The notes under the pieces: model-generated
Told to the model about the DNA's origin: nothing
What the model saw: the letters and a program-made list of their open reading frames with translations, nothing else
Databases searched by the model: none
In this document: positions 1 through 11,100 of the stretch, one piece after another
Layout: each line of letters begins with the position of its first letter
Position numbering within the stretch: the first letter of the stretch is position 1
Program-made: the position numbers and the translations under genes
From: Odiellus spinosus
Lineage: Eukaryota; Arthropoda; Arachnida; Opiliones; Phalangiidae
DNA: 64,000 nt
NCBI GenBank assembly: GCA_963920705.1
Contig: OY987239.1
Coordinates: 11,229,004-11,293,003 of the forward strand
Direction: 5' to 3'

Positions 1-298
1 TTTTCGGTTAAATTGTAACTAAAACAATGAAATTTCTATATTCGTATAATTGTTAAATGGTTTACCCGAAGATAAGCCTTCGCCGCTTTATCTACCTACA
101 AATTACTCGTTTTCAAACGTATAACGATGGATAATTCGCGTTTCCAGAGTCTAAAATATAAGAAAAAATTTCAAATTGACTTTTAATTCGAAGAATATAA
201 ATAAAACGACGAAACTAAGATTTTAAATCATCTTTTTATTCGTTATTTTTCACGTAAAATAAATTTTGAATGTTTTTTATCCGAACGTATAACGCATT
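1..298 (-). mobile_element. F3 element (Tc1/mariner-type miniature), partial
   Basis: Cut by the window start and broken off near CGTATAACGCAT. Matches the middle of the complete F3 copy at 1998. Confidence 0.85.
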
Positions 299-645
299 AC
301 GTGAGTGGAATATAATTACAATCATTTATAATTAACGAGAAAAACACCAGTAATTAAAATGATTAAATTATAACCGGGAAAAAAACGAAATTTTGTTGAT
401 TCCAAGAAATAAATCCACGCATTAGGAAGGAATAAAAAAACCAAAAAATTAATGGTGTCCCATACGCGTGAGAAACTCAACGCAATAAGGATGAAATCAT
501 GGAAAGAAATACTGGAAAAAACCTCTTGAAGTTAGTTTTCTTCGAGATTAAGATCTCTTTCTCGGGAAAAGAAAATAAAAGGTGATATAGATTACGGGGC
601 AAGAAGATAAGCTACGTCCACATAATCCATTTAAGAAATCCTGGT
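299..645. other. No feature seen
   Basis: AT-rich sequence between F3 and F9 with no open frame or repeat that I recognise. Confidence 0.6.
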
Positions 646-1472
646 GGAAAAACTAAAGCCAGTAAAAACAGAAGTAGATGAAACCCTCCTTTGAAGTCTA
701 CTACTCTAATGTTCGATATAGCGCTCCTCTCTGTATGGGTAAAATTCACAATTTTACGAGATCGGAGGGGTCCTACTTCATACCCCCCTGTCTACGGAAA
801 ATTGAAAATTCTCTCTCTCCACAAACGACGACGTTTTTTGACGAACTCCGAGGCTGCTAGAGATATTCGCTCGACGAACTCCAGCTCCGAAAATATCTAC
901 CGTTAGGAGGCGTACGAATCGCGCTTTTTTTAAACTAACCCATACAGAGAGGGGTAGACAAGACCAGGGAGTAATAGACTTCAAAGGAGGGTTTCATCGG
1001 CTTCTGGTAAAAATGAACAATATTCAAAACTAGAATCATTGAAATTAAAATACTAATAGTTAAAGGTTCGACTCTTTTTGTCGTTAATTATTACGCGATT
1101 ACTCCCACTCCAATTTCTATCGTTTGAATTTTAATTAATAGCGACGCTAATGAAGTAATTAACGAATATTTAGACAAGATGACGTACTAGTTGAAGTATT
1201 TTATAATTAGAAGAAAGCGTAATTACGGTAGTTTACGGGGAAAGGTCAAAGATGTATATCGAAAATCGTGATTTCCTGAAATTGCGTCAAGGTTAAGATC
1301 GTGGCAACGGAAAAATGTAATAATTAAGCCGGTTTTCGGTTTATTGACGTAATCTCGCGTGTATTTCCTCCCAATCTAAAGCTTTATAGATGTTTGCCGA
1401 ATAAAAATTGAAATTAAAATATTTAGAGACGAATTTCAGCGCCATCTAGGTAGTACTTTTTTCACTAAATAC
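646..1472 (+). mobile_element. F9 repeat, interrupted by M1 copy 1
   Basis: AAAAACTAAAGCCAGTAAAAA, then M1 (669-1006), then the F9 body ending CGCCATCTAGGTAGTA. Confidence 0.75.
669..1006 (+). mobile_element. M1 miniature element, copy 1 (family description)
   Basis: M1 is about 338 bp, non-coding, with inverted ends CAGAAGCCGATGAAACCCTC and inner repeated blocks around CCTCTCTGTATGGGT on both arms. I call + the orientation whose left arm reads CTACTACTCTAATG. This copy has the left-end variant CAGAAGTAGATG and a 7-bp target duplication GTAAAAA. It sits inside an F9 repeat; the F9 copy at 52846 shows the uninterrupted site. Confidence 0.95.
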
Positions 1473-1997
1473 AAAAAAGTGTGAACGCGGCTTTATTTCT
1501 CTCGTCATTTTTCAGTCGTACGGTGCACTAACACCTCTGCTGCTCTACTCATCCTTTCACCCTTTGGGGAGTTTTCTTTATTATAACTAGTCCGTAACCA
1601 AAAAGGGATTTTCCGAGGGAGAGGAGGGAAAGAGTCAGTCCCATCATACACCTTTAATTTGCTTAGTCGAAGGGTTTCCTCTCTCTAATGAAATCTTCCC
1701 CTTCAAAGCGTTTCTCTTCCAACTGAGAGAGCAATGTTTTTGTTCCTTCATCCCCATCCTCTTCCATTTTCACCCGAATTGTCTCTCGAGCTTCCAAGTT
1801 AACTTGTCTCAATTTTTTTATAAGAGGAGGACGTCGCTTTCCGCTCTAATCACCTATATTCTAATTGAATTTTTATTTCCATTTTTCTCGTTTTATGATT
1901 TTTATTGGCCAAACGTTTCCTTTATCTGATTTCTTTATTTTAACCTTTTGACCCCCCCATCCATAAAGGGAAAAATTATTTTAAAATTAAAATTATA
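1473..1997. other. No feature seen
   Basis: Pyrimidine-rich plus-strand sequence with no coding potential seen. Confidence 0.6.
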
Positions 1998-2551
1998 GAG
2001 CTCGGAATCGGATCGATCCATTATCTTCCGTTATTCGTATATTTTCAGATATTTTATTTTCGGATAAATTGTAACTAAAACATTGAAATTTCTATATTCG
2101 TATAATTGTTATAAGGTTTACCCGAAGATAAGCCTTCGCCGCTTTATCTACCTACAAATTACTCGTTTTCAACACGTATAACGATGGATAATTCGCGTTT
2201 CCAGAATAAAATATAAGAAAAATATAAGAAAATATTTCAAATTGACTTTTAATTCGAAGAATATAAATAAAACGACGAAACTAAGATTTTAAATCATCTT
2301 TTTATTCGTTATTTTTCACGGAAAATAAATTTTGAATGTTTTTTTATCCGAACGTATAACGCATCGGATAATATTCTAAGATAAGTTGCCATTTTTGTTG
2401 GATAATAAAAACGGATATGGATTAGGTTTTTGTTACTTTATCTTGGAATAAGTTAACTCGAATGAAGTCTATGTTTTAATCAAACAGATAATATACATCA
2501 GAATTTAGTAGATTTTATCCAATTAATAAAAATTATACGAATTCCGAGCTC
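1998..2551 (-). mobile_element. F3 element, complete copy
   Basis: About 554 bp with termini GAGCTCGGAAT...ATTCCGAGCTC flanked by TA on both sides, as expected of Tc1/mariner-type target duplication. AT-rich, non-coding. The + orientation of the family starts GAGCTCGGAATTCGTATAAT and ends GATCCGATTCCGAGCTC. Confidence 0.88.
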
Positions 2552-2553
2552 TA

Positions 2554-3422
2554 ATTATAATTCCGTAACATCATGATTTCTGAATTAACCTCTAATTTCC
2601 CCCTTAAAAGATGACGCTGTGAAGAGACTTCAAGATCGATAATAATTATCGATTGTAACGATATTTAAAAAGGTACGATATATTTTCAATAAAAAAGAAA
2701 TTCAAAAATATTTAAATATTATCTATAGTTTTAAATAAGTAAGATTAAATTTAATCTTAATTTAATAAACAAGATTTTATATTTCATTCAAGATGGCGAA
2801 ACGTGTCTTGCGAGGTAGAAAATATTTTTCAAAATCAATAAATAGATTACGCGGGAAATAAATAATAAATTTAAGGGTTTAAGTGTGCGTTTAATTCATA
2901 ATTAATGGTATTTTTAATAACTTGTTACGGAAAAAAGTAATACTTGCAAAAATAAACTGTTTTCACTAATTAAAAGGTAAATTAAATGGTTAAACTCTTT
3001 AAATGAAATTGTTACCGAAAGTCTATGACCTTATTCAACAAAAGTAAACATCGGTTGAAGTCGGTACTGTAAATAGTGAAATTGAAAGCGCCACACTGTG
3101 GAGAAATTTATTCCGAGATTGGGAGGGAGACAACATAGCCAAGCGTGGCCCGCCTAATTCCGTACTCTCTCCAGACTCAAAATATCCAGGAAGAGTCCAA
3201 ATAACTCAATCCAGACAGGGGTGATGACTTTTTTGTCTATTTTTAATTGATGGACTATATGACGTCTGCTTTAAACTTTTGATAGAACTACAATTGACGT
3301 TTCATGCCGGTCATCATGTTAGGACATTACAAGAGCTATGTCCTTATGTCTATGACCGTAAAATGCTAGTTTTTTTGGAGATTGTTGAAGAGTTAAGTCT
3401 AATAATATAAGAGATATAGCTG
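2554..3422. other. No feature seen
   Basis: AT-rich, no exon-like segment or repeat family recognised. Confidence 0.6.
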
Positions 3423-3444
3423 CCCTAATTAAAATATATTTTAT

Positions 3445-3782
3445 CAGAAGCCGATGAAACCCTCCTTTGAAGTCTACTACTCTAATGTTCGATATAGCGC
3501 TCCTCTCTGTATGGGTAAAATTCCCAATTTTACGAGATCGGAGGGGTCCTACTTCATACCCCCCTGTCTACGGAAAATTGGAAATTCTCTCTCTCCACAA
3601 ACGACGACGTTTTTTTGACGAACTCCGAGGCTGCTAGAGATATTCGCTGGACGAACTCCCGCTCCGAAAATATCTACCGTTAGGAGGCGTACGAATCGCG
3701 CTTTTTGAAACTAACCCATACAGAGAGGGGTAGACAAGACCAGGGAGTAATAAACTTCAAAGGAGGGTTTCATCGGCTTCTG
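3445..3782 (+). mobile_element. M1 copy 2, with 22-bp flanking direct repeat
   Basis: Both ends are complete, but instead of 7 bp the flanks share 22 bp (3423-3444 and 3783-3804, beginning CCCTAATTAAAAT and ending ATTTTAT). Confidence 0.95.
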
Positions 3783-3804
3783 CCCTAATTAAAATATATT
3801 TTAT

Positions 3805-4702
3805 CTAATCCCTGGTTGCTTTGCACCTTTAACTTTCGACCCAAAAACATCATATATTTACACTTTCTGACTTGCGAATGATGGTTTTGAGCTTGGCGTA
3901 GTCATGGTAACTATTTCATCTGTATCTCTCTCTCTATCTAGACGTTTTTCATTTCGTTTGCTTGGATTTCTTTTTCCATTTAGGAATGGAGGCCTAGTTT
4001 TTTTATATATTTTTAGATTGTACATTTGCATATGAAGGATATATAAAGACTGGAAAAAAATAAACGTGGACAATTCTGGGTTGGCTCTGAATTTCTGATG
4101 GGAAAAGTTTTCGTTTTGAGTTTTTTTTTTCGGGAATTATCAGAAGCCGATGAAACCCTCCTTTGAAGTCTATTACTCCCTGGTCTTGTCTACATCTCTC
4201 TGTATGGGTTAGTTTCAAAAAGCGCGATTCGTACGCCTCCTAACGGTAGATATTTTCGGAGCGGGAGTTCGTCCACCGAATATCTCTAGCAGCCTCGGAG
4301 TTCGTCAAAAAAACGTCGTCGTTTGTGGAGAGAGAGAATTTCCAATTTTCCGTAGACAGGGGGAGATGAAGTAGGACCCCTCCGATCTCGTAAAATTGTG
4401 AATTTTACCCATACAGAGAGGAGCGCTATATCGAACATTAGAGTAGTAGACTTCAAAGGAGGGTTTCATCGGCTTCTGGAATTATGTATACAAACATAAT
4501 TAGAATTTGAGATGGGGTCGCTTCGGACGTTGGGCAATTTATATTTTTTATCAAGTGACGACATTTCAATATAAATTGTTAATTTATTGGACCCTGATTA
4601 TCCAGTGGTCCTATATTACTTCAATATTTTAAAACACCCCCTATATTTTCCTATATTTCCTTTAAAGTCCTATAAAGTGATACGAGTTTATTCTCCGATA
4701 AT
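3805..4702. other. Only M1 copy 3
   Basis: Outside M1 (4141-4478) nothing is recognised. Confidence 0.6.
4141..4478 (-). mobile_element. M1 copy 3
   Basis: Complete ends; target duplication GAATTAT. Confidence 0.95.
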
Positions 4703-5043
4703 AAACATTTGAAACCTTTCGAGTTTCTTCCCCGATTTTAACCCTTAAATTGAGATCTCGAAGCTATAATTATTTAGTCGCTGTTCCTTTCAATTTAGAT
4801 GAAAAAATAGAATTATTATATTTCATTCTACACGGATTTCGAGAAACAAGATATTTGTTATCTTTAATTGTCATTATCCGTTCGAATAAACGCGTAATTT
4901 GTTTATTAATTAAAATTATATTTCCGGGTCTAATTCGTATCCAGCATTTGATACGCGTCTATATAATTTGTGGTTTTATATTAATTATATTAATTTATCC
5001 GAGATTAAGTTATCAATGGATATCCTTATCCGATTGCGAGCTC
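4703..5043 (+). mobile_element. F4 repeat (F3-related end)
   Basis: Begins AACATTTGAAACCTTTCGAG and ends CGATTGCGAGCTC. A second copy lies at 40653. Its right end resembles F3 termini, but the body is different. A stop-free reading frame inside looks incidental. Confidence 0.7.
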
Positions 5044-5427
5044 TAGCGTTAAAAATCGATGGAAAAAAAACAGTATTTGATTGGGTTTCATTCTCCCTTT
5101 AACAATTAATGTCTTTAGCTGTAGAGGAAGGCGACACCACGCGAGCATCTTTAATCTTCGAGAAATAGGAGGATAAAAGGCGGGATAATCCAGCTTCAAG
5201 GCCGTTTCTAATTTAATTCGTTATACTGAATAGGATTAGTTCAAATCAACTTCAGTGTACATCTTAAGTTAATAGAACTAGAAGTAAATTTCAACGCTCT
5301 TAGGTAAGTGAAGTTCTCAAATAAATAATTACAATTAAATCAGATTCGTTACCCAGAGTATTATTACGTTAATTAGATCAGGAGCTCCTTAATGAATTGT
5401 TTCGTCAATGAAGTGTTTTGGTTTTAA

Positions 5428-5764
5428 CAGAAGCCGATGAAACCCTCCTTTGAAGTCTATTACTCCCGGGTCTTGTCTACCCCTCTCTGTATGGGTTATT
5501 CTCAAAAGGCGCGATTCGTACGCCTCCTAACGGTAGATATTTTCGGAGCGGGAGTTCGTCGAGCGAATATCTCTAGCAGCCTCGGAGTTCGTCAAAAAAA
5601 CGTCGTCGTTTGTGGAGAGAGAGAATTTCCAATTTTCCGTAGACAGGGGGGATGAAGTAGGACCCCTTCTAACTCGTAAAATTGTGAATTTTACCCATAC
5701 AGAGAGGAGCGATATATGGAACATTGGAGTAGTAGACTTCAAAGGAGGGTTTCATCGGCTTCTG
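5428..5764 (-). mobile_element. M1 copy 4
   Basis: Complete ends; duplication GTTTTAA. Carries the variant block CTTCTAACTCG together with ATTCTCAAAAGGCGCG. Confidence 0.95.
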
Positions 5765-6071
5765 GTTTTAATAAACTTCAAGAATATAGGGATTAAGAAA
5801 CTTTGCTCTAGCTAGATGTGGTATTTTTTAATTAACTTCTGATACAATAATTACTTCGATAATTATTATTGACTAAGATCAAATTAAAGCAAGCTTAACG
5901 CTCGCTGCCAAATTGGAATGAAATTAAATAAAGGTACAACCATCGTCTTCGTTTGAAGGTACTAATTAAAGGGAGTGTGAATTGAAAAAAATCAATTTTT
6001 TTCTAATTCAAGGTGAATAATATTTTTTTGTTGGTTGAAAATATAGTTTGCAACCAAAACAAATAATAAAT

Positions 6072-6350
6072 CAATGGGTTTCTTGGGTTCAATGGGTCAT
6101 TTTAAGACGAAAGTGTTCTATGACATTTTGTCGTACGGGGCACCGTTTAAGAGTTACGAAATGAATCATGTATGGATGACCCTTTAACGCAAATTAATAA
6201 ACGTATAAGTTTAATTAACTAGCTATTTTTTTTAATTATAAGCGTATTTTATCATTGAGTATGCGTTAAGGGGTCATCCGTACATGATTCATTTCGTAAC
6301 TCTTAAACTAAAAACCCTTAGAAACCACTGTACCTCGGTCCTACCACCAT
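6072..6350. repeat. F10 foldback repeat
   Basis: Left arm GAAATGAATCATGTATGGAT recurs inverted (ATCCGTACATGATTCATTTC) after about 130 bases. Confidence 0.75.
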
Positions 6351-6794
6351 TTTCAACCAATCGTGTAACGCCCTGCCTTTTTGTTCATCAAATCAGCGGT
6401 GAACATTTTTCAATATATCTTTTTAAAACTAAGAAAATTGTTTACAGCCTCACTTGAACCAAGAGTGATATAATTATAATCATAACCCTTTGATAAATCA
6501 ATTAGAAATTAGCTAACGACAAAAGCAATTAAAAAGATGATTGCATAAGAATTTTTTTTACCAATAGAAGACTTAATTAAGGTATTAATGATTACATTGT
6601 AAGTCTAAAAAAACGACTCGTAATCCAAATATATTTAGATTATTATGGCTTAACCAATCATAATTAATCTAGATTAATTAAATAAGGGGATTACTTCTTC
6701 AACCTCTCGACTTATTGGAATGGATTTGTTACTATATTACTATAATATTCAAACACTAAAAATTATCATTTAATCGAGCTTGAATTACGAGTAC

Positions 6795-7132
6795 CAGAAG
6801 TAGATGAAACCCTTCTTTGAAGTCTACTACTCTAATGTTCCATATAGCGCTCCTCTCTGTATGGGTAAAATTCACAATTTTACGAGATCGGAGGGGTCCT
6901 ACTTCATACCCCCTTGTCTACGGAAAATTGGAAATTCTCTCTCTCCACAAACGACGACGTTTTTTTGACGAACTCCGAGGCTGCTAGAGATATTCGGTGG
7001 ACGAACTCCCGCTCCGAAAATATCTACCGTTAGGAGGCGTACGAATCGCGCTTTTTGAAACTAACCCATACAGAGAGGGGTAGACAAGACCCGGGAGTAA
7101 TAGACTTCAAAGGAGGGTTTCATCGGCTTCTG
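6795..7132 (+). mobile_element. M1 copy 5
   Basis: Complete; duplication CGAGTAC; left-end variant CAGAAGTAGATG. Confidence 0.95.
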
Positions 7133-7239
7133 CGAGTACATATTGAAATACCTTCATCGAAAACAAGCGCTTCTTAAAAACACCTGTAACCTATCATATG
7201 CTGTAATATTATCAGGAGATCAGCCTCAGGAGTGTTAAT

Positions 7240-7930
7240 CATAAGCTGCGTTCATATTAGACATTGGAATAGATTTAACGGTCACGCGTTCACGCATTAT
7301 CTTTATAAATCGATTTGTCGTAGCTTCATCTATCGGTTTTTTGAATTCAAATCGGTAGAAAACTGGTTCCCGAAGCAGTTTCGAGAAATCGATTCAAATC
7401 GATTTGATAAAAGACTATTTCCCGTTCACACGATTTCTGGGTAACGATTTGAAAGGGTTTAAATCGATTTCAATGTCTAGTATGAACGCAGCTAGTATGA
7501 AACTGGTTCCCGAAGCAGTTTCGAGAAATCGAATCAAATCGATTTGATAAAAGACTATTTCCCGTTCACACGATTCCTGGGTAACGATTTGAAAGGGTTT
7601 AAATCGATTCCAATGTCTAGTATGAACGTAGCTAGTATGAAACTGGTTCCCGAAGCAGTTTCGAGAAATCGAATCAAATCAATTCGTGAAGAAAGCACCT
7701 AACGTTTCGCTGGAGTCTTGTGAAAAGGAAACCGTCTTTTATCAAATCGATTTGATTCATTTTCTCGAAACTGCTTCGGGAACCAGTTTCATACTGATTC
7801 GGTTTCAACAATCGATTTATAAAGATAATGCGCGAACACGTGAGGCTTCAATCGATTCCTGGCGATTTAAATATCGATTTGATTTTACCGGTTCCAAATC
7901 GATTAAGAAATGCTAGTGTGATCGTAGCTA
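7240..7930. repeat. F8 repeat cluster with 24-bp palindrome
   Basis: Diverged repeats of about 140 bases rich in AAATCGATTTGAT and ended by TAGTATGAACGCAGCTAG. Each holds GAAACTGG/TTCCCGAAG/CAGTTTC, an imperfect 24-base palindrome: copies at about 7359, 7499 and 7639, and an inverted one at 7767. Confidence 0.8.
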
Positions 7931-8040
7931 TTGACGAGGCCCGAATCGAATGAAGTTGCGAATCTACTCTAAGCTAAAATCAACTCCTGATATTACAAAT
8001 GGCCTCAAAAACAAAATATAACGTCAAGTTATGATAGAGG

Positions 8041-8105
8041 TATAAAGCTGTTCATTTAATATACGGATCTAAATAACTTTAACGTAGATCATTCCACGAT
8101 CTTGC
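8041..8105 (+). promoter_or_regulatory. Candidate TATA core promoter of transporter copy A
   Basis: TATAAAG begins at 8041, 65 bases before the start codon. About 110 bases around it (7979-8090) are nearly identical to the stretch upstream of copy B (14353-14463), including the TATA box. A transcription start near 8070 would give a 5' leader of about 35 bases. Conservation may also simply reflect recent duplication. Confidence 0.45.
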
Positions 8106-11100
8106 ATGATACCAAGCATGATGATACCGAAAAGGTTTATTTTAACATTCATGTTAAGCATAGGTACGGCAATATTATTTACCCTAAGAAACAGCCTTAA
8201 CTTGGCCATCGTTGCAATGGTCATATATCGAAACCCTAAACTAAATAATAGTGTAGGAACCCAGTGCTTCTACGAGGACAACGCTACAGGTGAAAGCACC
8301 GAAGATATATTAATGGAACAGGTATGCTTCATAAACGTTTTTTGACCATTGTCGACTAGGTTTCGACATCATTTACACCCTGATCAATGTGGGGGGACGT
8401 CAATCACCCCTTACTTGTTTTAGGCCGCGTAGATATTTTTCTCTACCTCAAAAAGCAGTGACGTCGTAAGGAATATTTAACAAATGGACAATAATTCGGG
8501 GTCCTTCAAGGGTCTTTTTCGGGGTCACTCAAGCTTGATCTCGGGGCCCTTGTTATTAACTTGATTTCGGGGCTATTTTGGGGGCCCTAAAGCTTGATTT
8601 TGCTTAATTTCGGGGTCTTTCCTACTTGATTTCGGGCCCGTTCTAACTTGATCCCACAACTGGTTGTTTGTTTCTTGAAAATTATTATTATAATTGATAT
8701 CTTTATAACAGGGCGGTTCATTTGACTGGGACGAGTACGTTCAAGGTAAAAATAATTTAAATAGTCAAGAATAAATTTGATTTTCAAGGGTCCTTTTAAA
8801 AGTAGGTATTATATAATTTTAGGCATGGTCCTTGGGTCATTTTACTACGGTTACGTTATAGACAGTTTTGTGGGAGGTTACTTGGCTGATCGTTTTGGTG
8901 GCAAACGCGTCTACGGTATAGGAGTTTTCGTTACAACCATTCTCCATATTTTAGGACCGGCTGTAGCCAACGTTGGCTATCAGTATTTTATGGCCCTAAG
9001 AGTAATTATGGGTTTGGCCGAAGTAAGTGTAACCAGAAGCCGATGAAACCCTCCTTTGAAGTCTATTACTCCCTGGTCTTGTCTACCCCTCTCTGTATGG
9101 GTTAGTTTCAAAAAGCGCGATTCGTACGCCTCCTAACGGTAGATATTTTCGGAGCGGGAGTTCGTCCACCGAATATCTCTAGCAGCCTGGGAGTTCGTCA
9201 AAAAAACGTCGTCGTTTGTGGAGAGAGAGAATTTCCAATTTTCCGTAGACAGGATGGATGAAGTAGGACCCCTTCTAACTCGTAAAATTGGGAATTTTAC
9301 CCATACAGAGAGGAGCGCTATATGGAACATTAGAGTAGTAGACTTCAAAGGAGGGTTTCATCGGCTTCTGGTGTAACCCTACACGCGAGATTATAAGCCC
9401 GATTCAAAGAGTGTGTTTATATTTTTTCAGGGCGTAATCCAACCATCCCAAATTACACTCGCAACCAAGTGGTTCACCACAACCGAAAGAGCTTTACTGT
9501 ACTCTTTCATTGTTACGGGTGGTCGCGTAGGAAACCTGGTGGCTACACCCCTAACAGCCGCTTTATGCGAGTCACCAGGCGGTTGGGAATCATCTTTCTA
9601 TTTTTTTGGTACGTTAATTTACTCTTTGTCTAGTTAAACATTATTTTATAATATCCGTACGTGCCTACGTCCGTAACCTTTTCCAGAATGTCCCTGGTTT
9701 TTGCTAGTATAAAATAAACCAGAAGCCGATGAAACCCTCCTTTGAAGTCTATTACTCCCTGGTCTTGTCTACCCCTCTCTGTATGGGATAGTTTCAAAAA
9801 GCGCGATTCGTACGCCTCCTAACGGTAGTTATTTTCGGAGCGGGAGTTCGTCCAGCGAATATCTCTAGCAGCCTCGGAGTTCGTCAAAAAAACGTCGTCG
9901 TATGTGGAGAGAGAGAATTTCCAATTTTCCGTAGACAGAAGGGGTCCTACTTCATCCCCCCTAACTCGTAAAATTGGGAATTTTACCCATACAGAGAGGA
10001 GCGCTATATGGATAGAGTAGTAGACTTCAAAGGAGGGTTTCATCGGCTTCTGAATAAACCCATAACAGCGCAATTATTCCTAAGATTATATCACTTTTGT
10101 TTCCATAGTGTTATTCCAGCTGTTTTTATATTTTTCACAACTTGTATCCGCATTTTTCGTAATATTAGAAAATTTTCTAAAATTATTCATTCTATTTTTT
10201 TCACACAATTTTGATTGTATTTTAACAATCTCTAGAAGATTCATCAAAATATAGCCAAGGAAACGTAATTATTTCGGTCAATACGTATTCTATGCGCAAA
10301 TTTCGATTTACGAAATTTTGTGAAGCTATTTCTTAATCATTTGCTCTTATACTATATAATCTCCTCTACAATATTCAAATTAGAATCCTTACATTTACCA
10401 AAACGAGTTAAATATTGAAACAATCACCCTAAAAAAAAACAACCAAATAATAACGGAAATTCAAAGCTCACTTACTGGGACATCGCGAACGATGGGGTTG
10501 ATGAAACCAAGAAGGATCAGATAAGGAGAGGAAATGTGGGGACGGCGCGGTTCCTACTGCGTCGGCCTAAACTCCCACTCTGGGAGATCGGGGGTAGAGA
10601 CGTTTCGTGGTAAAATGTTGTCACGTGGGTAAAACGAATCCTTTATGAGACGCGCTAGCTAGCGACCACGTGACAACAGTTTACCTCGAGAATTTCCTAT
10701 CCCCCCTTTCCACCCGAGTGGGAGGTTGGCTCTTCTCTCTCTAACTCAACGCAGCCCCACATTTCCTCTCCTTATCTGATCCTTCTTGATGAAACTCCGA
10801 TCCAAAAGCGAGGAGTAGTCAGTAGAGTCGAATAAGCCAGGGCCGAGGCTTAGCGCGAACTCCAAATTCAAACTCCAAATTCCGGTTGTTAGGCGACTTC
10901 AAATACACTTACGGCTGGTTTATCACGGGCCGTAGATTTGCATCGTAAGATCACTAGCCTAGGCTTCAAAAAAATGGCTACGTTGCCTACAAGTAGCGTT
11001 TTACTAACAATGATGCGCGCGCAGTAGTGAGTAGTCAGCAACAAATTATCAAGGCGGAGAACAGGGCTGGAAATAAACAAAAACCAGTTGATGGTAAATT

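Larger units (their letters stand above)
5044..7239. other. Repeats only
   Basis: Holds M1 copies 4 and 5 and the F10 foldback; the rest is AT-rich with no gene signal. Confidence 0.6.

Noticed and set aside
1060-1090. Possible tRNA T-loop (GGTTCGACTC)
   Set aside because: No acceptor stem, D-arm or anticodon arm can be drawn around it, and it lies inside repeat F9.
4750-5046. 98-residue open frame with hydrophobic stretches
   Set aside because: Lies in the F4 repeat; the second F4 copy at 40653 does not keep it open.
5437-5815. Recurrent 60-90 residue open frames starting MKPSFEVYYS or MKSTT at many loci
   Set aside because: All lie in M1 copies on either strand, are made by its inverted ends, and are shifted or broken in other copies; not a conserved protein.
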